NCBI RefSeq assembly: GCF_902499175.1
Contig: NZ_CABVQC010000016.1
Location: 1 to 64,000 of the forward strand
DNA length: 64,000 nt
Origin: Burkholderia aenigmatica
GTDB taxonomy: Bacteria; Pseudomonadota; Gammaproteobacteria; Burkholderiales; Burkholderiaceae
Direction of reading: 5' to 3'
Below the pieces are notes generated by a model. That model was not told where the DNA came from. It was given only the letters and a program-made list of their open reading frames with translations, and did no database searches. Of the stretch, positions 61,959 to 64,000 are shown piece after piece (the first letter of the stretch is position 1; every line of letters starts with the position of its first letter). Both the position numbers and the translations under genes were made by a program.

Positions 61959-62975
61959 ATGAAATTACTTGTTATGTGTGTTGTCGCCGTCGTGACGACG
62001 ATTCCTGTATCGGCTTTTGCGGAGTGCTATGTCAAGGAGGATTACACCGGTCGAAAGATTCCGTATCAGACGGTCGAGTTTCCTGCGTTCAAGCCCGCTG
62101 CTTTCGATCCCGAAGTGCCGGACGGCACCGTCTTGTACAGTGGCAAGGGAACAGCAAGTGGCGCGGGCGGCGTCTCTTACTGCCCAGATGCCAACGGCAT
62201 CGACCTCCCTATCGGGAATCGGCTATATCAAGGTGTCGGTGCCTATAACGCGAACTACCATACCTATCCGACTTCCGTAGCAGGCGTCGGTTATCGCATA
62301 AAGGGGGGGATCAATCCAGACCAATGGTGGCCGAACCAAGACTATATGCCTTCCAAGGGGGGGCCTTTGTCGAGTTCGAGCAACTTTAGCATCGAGCTTG
62401 TCAAGACTGGTCCGATCACGGCCGCAGGGTCCCTGTCCGGCGAGATCGGACAAACATACTACCCCGACCACAGATCTGTGGTGCGCCGTGTTTTCTTGAC
62501 GGGCGGTTTGCCGATTGTTCCTTCCGTGCCGAGCTGTACGGTACAGAACAAGGTGATTGGCGTGCCGCTGGGCTCGGTTTCGACCAAGGCGCTCGACACA
62601 GGTGGTGCGTCCGACTACCAGTCGTTCTCGATCAATCTGGAATGCTCGAACGGGACGGCGGGGACATCGACCAGGATGTTTATCACGCTGACCGATGCCG
62701 CGAGGCCGGGCAACCGCAGCGGCCTGCTGACACTGGCCTCGTCTGGTTCCAATGCCGCGACTGGAGTCGGGGTGGAAATCCGTCGAGCGGACGATACCGT
62801 TGTCAGCTTCGGGCCGGATTCCCCCGCGTCTGGCAATCCCAATCAGTGGTTCGTCGGGCAGTACGGCAATACCAGCGTGTCCATTCCGTTGAAAGCGCGC
62901 TATCTGAGAGCGACCGGCCCGCTGAAGGGAGGATTGGCCGATGCGGCCGCGACGTTCACCATGAGCTACCAGTAG
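61959..62975 (+). CDS. Fimbrial tip adhesin
   Basis: A 338-residue minor pilin/adhesin. Signal peptide MKLLVMCVVAVVTTIPVSAF with cleavage after AFA; an N-terminal lectin-like domain (about residues 20-190); a C-terminal pilin domain (about 195-338) with Cys in PSCTVQNK and LECSNG, ending TFTMSYQ, the typical donor-strand acceptor end with penultimate Tyr. GGAGG precedes the ATG. It closes the operon. Two broken copies of the same gene lie at both ends of the fimbrial cluster. Confidence 0.9.
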   Translation: MKLLVMCVVAVVTTIPVSAFAECYVKEDYTGRKIPYQTVEFPAFKPAAFDPEVPDGTVLYSGKGTASGAGGVSYCPDANGIDLPIGNRLYQGVGAYNANYHTYPTSVAGVGYRIKGGINPDQWWPNQDYMPSKGGPLSSSSNFSIELVKTGPITAAGSLSGEIGQTYYPDHRSVVRRVFLTGGLPIVPSVPSCTVQNKVIGVPLGSVSTKALDTGGASDYQSFSINLECSNGTAGTSTRMFITLTDAARPGNRSGLLTLASSGSNAATGVGVEIRRADDTVVSFGPDSPASGNPNQWFVGQYGNTSVSIPLKARYLRATGPLKGGLADAAATFTMSYQ

Positions 62976-63173
62976 CACGAGCCGACATGGGAACGCGCCA
63001 GCCTGACGGGTTTGACGGCCCTCGGGCTGGCCCGCTTCGATCACTGCCTGAACCGGGCTCGAGTGTGACGCGGTGGACACCCTGGTCTCCGGCTCATCCG
63101 TTGCGCTTGACGTTTCGGGTCACTCGGTAATCAAGAAAGTTGTCACCTGCGCGATGCGCAGATGACAGCGATT

Positions 63174-64000
63174 TCACTGATAACTCATCGTGAAGTTTGC
63201 GATCGCGTTCGCCGTTCCCGACGTAATGCGCGGGCTGGTTTGCACATAGCGGGCCCGGAGCGGGATGGTCATGCCCGCGGCGCCTTGCGCGACGCTTCCG
63301 CCCAGCCATTGATTGGTGTTGCCGATGGCGGCAGATTCGGGACCGTATCCAAGTACTTCGTCATCCTTCAAGATCTGAAGGCCCACTCCGCCGGCGGTCG
63401 AGTCCTTCGAGAGCGACAGCGTCTTCGACGTATTCCCGGGATTCGTTGCGTCGGTCAGCGTGACATACACCTTGGCAGACGTTCCCGTATCGCCACCCGA
63501 GCAGGATACGTCGATCCCGAACGATCGGGACGGCGCTGTCGAGCCGATGCCGGTGAAAACGGTCGAAGCATCGTCTCACCCATCGGTACCTGGATGCGTG
63601 GGGTCCTGACCGTGCAGCTCGGAACCTTGGGGGTGACGAGGACGGGTTTGGCGAAGCGATATTCCACCAGCACCTGACCCGAGCCGTTGTTTGCCCGGTA
63701 GTGCGCATAGGCACCACTCAATACGCCGCTTTCCGTCACGTTTCCGGTTTTGATCAGCTGGATCGTGGGTGCATAGTATATGTTCCAAGGCTTGACCAGA
63801 TCGTTCGTCCCCTGTTCGACGAACGGTGCCACTTGCCCGGTGGGCGATACGACTCGCAATCCGACGTTCGGCACGGAAGTTGGATAAACCTTGCTGGCAT
63901 CAGGTACCCCAACGCCGGTGATGTACGTATAGGTGCTGGTGGAGCAGGTCGATTTGGGACCCCACGGGTCAGACGCATTGGTGAAGGTCAGCCCTGATCC
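63174..64000 (-). pseudogene. Frameshifted fimbrial adhesin copy, cut by the window end
   Basis: Reading leftward from 64000, one frame gives ASDPWGPKSTCSTSTYTYIT and continues to VPSCTVRTPRIQVPMGE; near 63575 the match moves to another frame (STVFTGIGSTAPSRSFGIDV), which runs to TFTMSYQ-like ANFTMSYQ and the stop at 63174. The two parts together correspond to a complete adhesin similar to the one at 61959, so a single frameshift inactivates the gene. Its start lies beyond the window. It is convergent with the intact adhesin. A sequencing error cannot be ruled out. Confidence 0.75.

Overview
The window is high-GC DNA typical of a beta-proteobacterium. The LeuA type, the protein families and the codon use point to a Burkholderia, most likely of the cepacia complex; that assignment is inference from recognised families, since no rRNA or other marker is present. 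I saw no rRNA, tRNA or CRISPR array.

Positions 1-20748 are mostly ordinary accessory-chromosome content: leuA with a convergent LysR regulator; an AraC regulator divergent from a three-gene MFS-type tripartite efflux operon (outer-membrane lipoprotein, HlyD/EmrA-like adaptor, EmrB-like pump); a small SymE/XRE toxin-antitoxin-like pair; a TlpA-like thioredoxin; a methyltransferase; a GNAT acetyltransferase; an ABC half-transporter; an aldo/keto reductase with a divergent LysR; a lipoprotein; and an ArsR regulator with a PLP-dependent decarboxylase.

Positions 20749-22617 form an AT-richer scar. Fragments of a toxin-like gene, an intact membrane-anchored protein and a PAAR-like fragment look like the decayed remains of a type VI effector/immunity/PAAR cassette. 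Next come a TetR regulator with clear operators in front of a DUF4336 and a DUF2306 membrane gene, a cupin gene, an exported GH92 mannosidase with a second GH92 gene reduced to its two ends, and a sulfur-type module (ArsR-rhodanese regulator, metallo-beta-lactamase hydrolase, MFS carrier, SDR). Positions 33800-42700 hold surE, the azlCD branched-chain amino-acid exporter with a divergent Lrp regulator, a NlpC/P60-like peptidase, a LysE exporter and several small enzymes or DUF proteins.

The most interesting part is 42700-64000, which looks like a sensory and surface-structure region. (1) An operon encodes a BetR-like HTH-receiver protein, a periplasmic molybdopterin-oxidoreductase-fold protein and a hybrid kinase. 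(2) Three envelope lipoproteins follow: Sel1-like, CsgG-like, and one with five repeats of about 50 residues. (3) An Rcs/Bvg-like phosphorelay has two large hybrid kinases flanking a small protein and an RcsB-like regulator; the first kinase has a receiver without its phospho-acceptor Asp, the second carries an intact receiver and an HPt domain. (4) A chaperone-usher fimbrial operon (major pilin, chaperone, usher, adhesin) is bracketed by two broken adhesin copies. A rare GTACTA half-site occurs in front of the first kinase, the pilin and the usher, suggesting (inference) that the phosphorelay controls the fimbriae.
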